NCBI GenBank assembly: GCA_934408795.1
Contig: CAKRVQ010000071.1
Coordinates: forward strand, 1 to 6,224
Length of the DNA stretch: 6,224 nt
Direction of reading: 5' to 3'
From: an uncultured Eubacteriales bacterium
Lineage (GTDB): Bacteria > Bacillota > Clostridia > Oscillospirales > Acutalibacteraceae
Shown: positions 4,615-6,224 of the stretch, piece after piece
How positions within the stretch are numbered: the stretch's first letter is position 1
Layout of the letters: each line of letters begins with the position of its first letter
The notes under the pieces: model-generated
The model's input: the letters and a program-made list of their open reading frames with translations, nothing else
Told to the model about the DNA's origin: nothing
The model's database searches: none
Position numbers and translations under genes: made by a program

Positions 4615-6159
4615 TTATGCGGCGTTGTTTGAACCTATGGTCAATGTTCCGGTGTAATATGTGCTGCTGCGGTAGATCTTTATACTTACCTTTTGTCCCG
4701 GTCTGCATTTGCTGAGCGCGGTCGTATATGCCTCCACGCTGCTGACCTCAACACCGTTGAATTCAACGATTATATCCCCCGCCTTAAGTCCCGCTTTTTC
4801 GGCAGGTCCGTTTGAAACAACATCCTTAATTATGATGCCCGCAGGGAGATTGTTTTCTTTAAGCCAGTTCTCGGTCACATTTGTATAGTACTCAATGCCG
4901 ACATATGGCTGCGGATCATCCTTGTTATCAAATATGTTCTGGATGATCTTTATGACCGTGTCTATCGGAATGGCGAAGCCCATTCCTTCATAGCTCTCGC
5001 TGACATACTTTGATGAGTTGATCGCTATTACCTTTCCCGCGGTATTGACAAGAGCACCGCCGGAGTTTCCCGGATTTATGGCAGCGTCGGTCTGAATAAG
5101 AGACATCTCTCCGAGGCCTTCTATACTTACGGTCCTGTTGAGTCCGCTTATAACGCCGTAAGATACCGAGCTCATAAACTGCAATCCGCCGGGATTGCCT
5201 ATTGCAACCGCATACTGACCGACCTTAAGGTCCGAGCTTGTTCCGAATTCCGCTGCCGTAAGCCCTGTCTTTTCGATCTTCAGCATCGCTATGTCGGTTG
5301 CCTTACTGTATCCGACAACGCTTGCCTCGATTCCCGTATCGGGATCGCCGGGCAGGAACACCTCTACTTTGGAGGATGATATCGAATCGGAGTAAATGTT
5401 TTCTATAACATGATAGCAGGTTATAATGTAACCGTCCGATGAATATATGACTCCGGTGCCCTCACCTGAGCTTTCGGATTTACCGAAGAAAAAGCTGCGG
5501 GTTCCTACGGTCGTACGGATACCGACAACCGACGGTGAAGCTTTTTCATAAACCGCCTCTACGACATTCTGCAGCGCCGAATCGTTGATCGTTATTGTCG
5601 ATCCTCCGTTATTTGAAACAGCTCCGCCGCTGTTCACCGACGAATTGCCCGAAACATCGCTCTTCTTAAAAGCGAGCAATGCACCGCCGAAGCCCGAGCC
5701 TGCGCCTATTATTGCGACTGCAAGTATTATTGCGACAAGTCCCGCTGCGCTTATTCCCTTTTTAGGCTTGGCCTGTTTCGCTTCACGGGGAGCTTTTTGC
5801 TTCGGAGGTCTTCCGACATAGATGTTATGCGTTTGCGGAGCATCAACCGAGTTATTGTGATATGACCCGTTCGGGACATATCCGTAATTTGTTTCGGGTG
5901 TAAAGCTTGCCACGGGCGGCTCTTCGCCGACGGCGTGATCTACCGTCTCCTGCGGTGCTTCCGACGCTTTCGACGCCGCCTCCGACACCTCTGACGCCTC
6001 CGTATCGGCTGCGGAAGCCTCTTCATTCCCGCGCACTTCTTCGCCGTCGCCCTTGAAGAGATCTTCGATCGGCTGATCCGCGCGCTTTGTCGAATCGTCC
6101 GCAGAGCTTATTTCATCAAAGCCTTCGTTAATATTGCCGAGGTTATCTCTGCTATCCAT
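4615..6159 (-). CDS. Membrane-anchored HtrA/DegP-type serine protease with PDZ domain
   Basis: A 514-residue protein-quality-control protease of the S1C family that degrades misfolded proteins at the cell surface. Residues 1-135 are a polar, mainly acidic and presumably cytoplasmic region with an Ala-Ser-Glu-rich stretch (47-70), ending in a Lys-rich segment (119-134). One membrane helix spans about 136-163. A Ser-Gly-Asn linker follows (about 166-190). The trypsin-like domain (about 195-410) has the full triad: His250 in CYHVIEN, Asp289 in ATDIAMLKIE and Ser366 in NPGNSGGAL. One PDZ domain lies at about 418-508, with AEKAGLKAGDIIVEFNGV at 453-470. This single-helix, one-PDZ layout is the usual Firmicute HtrA form; the N-terminal region is long. 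AAAGGAG sits 11 bases before the ATG. It ends at a strong terminator and seems monocistronic in this window. I assign no symbol because Firmicutes often carry htrA, htrB and yyxA paralogues. Confidence 0.95.
   Translation of the reverse strand: MDSRDNLGNINEGFDEISSADDSTKRADQPIEDLFKGDGEEVRGNEEASAADTEASEVSEAASKASEAPQETVDHAVGEEPPVASFTPETNYGYVPNGSYHNNSVDAPQTHNIYVGRPPKQKAPREAKQAKPKKGISAAGLVAIILAVAIIGAGSGFGGALLAFKKSDVSGNSSVNSGGAVSNNGGSTITINDSALQNVVEAVYEKASPSVVGIRTTVGTRSFFFGKSESSGEGTGVIYSSDGYIITCYHVIENIYSDSISSSKVEVFLPGDPDTGIEASVVGYSKATDIAMLKIEKTGLTAAEFGTSSDLKVGQYAVAIGNPGGLQFMSSVSYGVISGLNRTVSIEGLGEMSLIQTDAAINPGNSGGALVNTAGKVIAINSSKYVSESYEGMGFAIPIDTVIKIIQNIFDNKDDPQPYVGIEYYTNVTENWLKENNLPAGIIIKDVVSNGPAEKAGLKAGDIIVEFNGVEVSSVEAYTTALSKCRPGQKVSIKIYRSSTYYTGTLTIGSNNAA
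5957..6004 (-). repeat. Imperfect 9-base tandem repeat in the protease gene
   Basis: Degenerate 9-base units such as GCTTCCGAC, GCTTTCGAC, GCCTCCGAC and ACCTCTGAC (plus-strand reading) encode the Ala-Ser-Glu-rich stretch near residues 52-68. The unit is a whole number of codons, so copy changes would keep the frame. The copies have diverged, suggesting an old expansion. Confidence 0.55.
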
Positions 6160-6170
6160 AAAGTAGTTAT

Positions 6171-6177
6171 CTCCTTT
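6171..6177 (-). promoter_or_regulatory. Ribosome binding site of the protease gene
   Basis: The minus strand reads AAAGGAG, 11 bases before the ATG at 6159. The spacing is a little long, but no other in-frame start nearby has a better site, and the acidic N-terminus begins naturally here. Confidence 0.7.
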
Positions 6178-6215
6178 CGGGCGACAGATACGATCGCCCT
6201 CGTTCCTATGAATCG

Positions 6216-6221
6216 ATTATA
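6216..6221 (-). promoter_or_regulatory. Candidate -10 of the protease promoter
   Basis: The minus strand reads TATAAT here, 57 bases before the protease start codon. The -35 position lies beyond the window edge and cannot be checked. Confidence 0.45.
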
Positions 6222-6224
6222 ACC

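Noticed and set aside
4479..4715. Plus-strand 78-residue open frame across the terminator
   Set aside because: It starts in a repeat, crosses the terminator stem and overlaps the end of the protease gene; it is not a plausible gene.

Overview
The window looks like chromosomal DNA from a Clostridia-type Firmicute, perhaps an uncultured gut member of the Oscillospirales. The evidence is strong AGGAGG-type ribosome binding sites, a consensus sigma-A promoter, moderate GC content, protein styles typical of that group, and GC-rich palindromic repeats confined to the gaps between genes. The taxonomic placement is inference; no marker gene is present.

Layout. Positions 1-357 hold no gene. They carry a small palindromic repeat (6-57), further GC-rich hairpins and the terminator (271-310) of a minus-strand operon. 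That operon is a xylose-isomerase-fold protein (1592-2620) followed by a PfkB-family sugar kinase (358-1485). A 646-base divergent intergenic region (2621-3266) separates it from a plus-strand AraC-family regulator (3267-4244). A second gene-free stretch (4245-4614) holds three copies of another hairpin repeat and a strong terminator shared with the convergent gene. The last gene, on the minus strand (4615-6159), is a membrane-anchored HtrA/DegP-type serine protease with one PDZ domain. Its probable promoter -10 lies at the right edge.

How it may work. The two-gene operon reads as a sugar module: an aldose-ketose isomerase and a kinase for the product, controlled by the divergent AraC-type regulator. 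In the intergenic region, every GTTTG pentamer on the plus strand between 2699 and 2930 (five in all) sits in the decamer pattern AT(T/A)(T/A)GTTTG(A/C). Four of these form two direct-repeat pairs at 22- and 23-bp spacing. One pair lies at about -39 to -70 of an operon promoter that has a perfect -10 and no -35. The fifth overlaps the -10 and start of the regulator's own consensus promoter. This is the layout expected for AraC-type activation plus autoregulation.

Most unusual points: the isomerase has histidine where xylose isomerases have a metal-binding aspartate; the predicted operator array; and two families of small palindromic repeats whose stems vary in a base-paired, compensatory way around fixed cores. 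One family sits as an inverted pair inside the regulator's leader. No CRISPR array, RNA gene, insertion sequence or anti-phage system was recognised.
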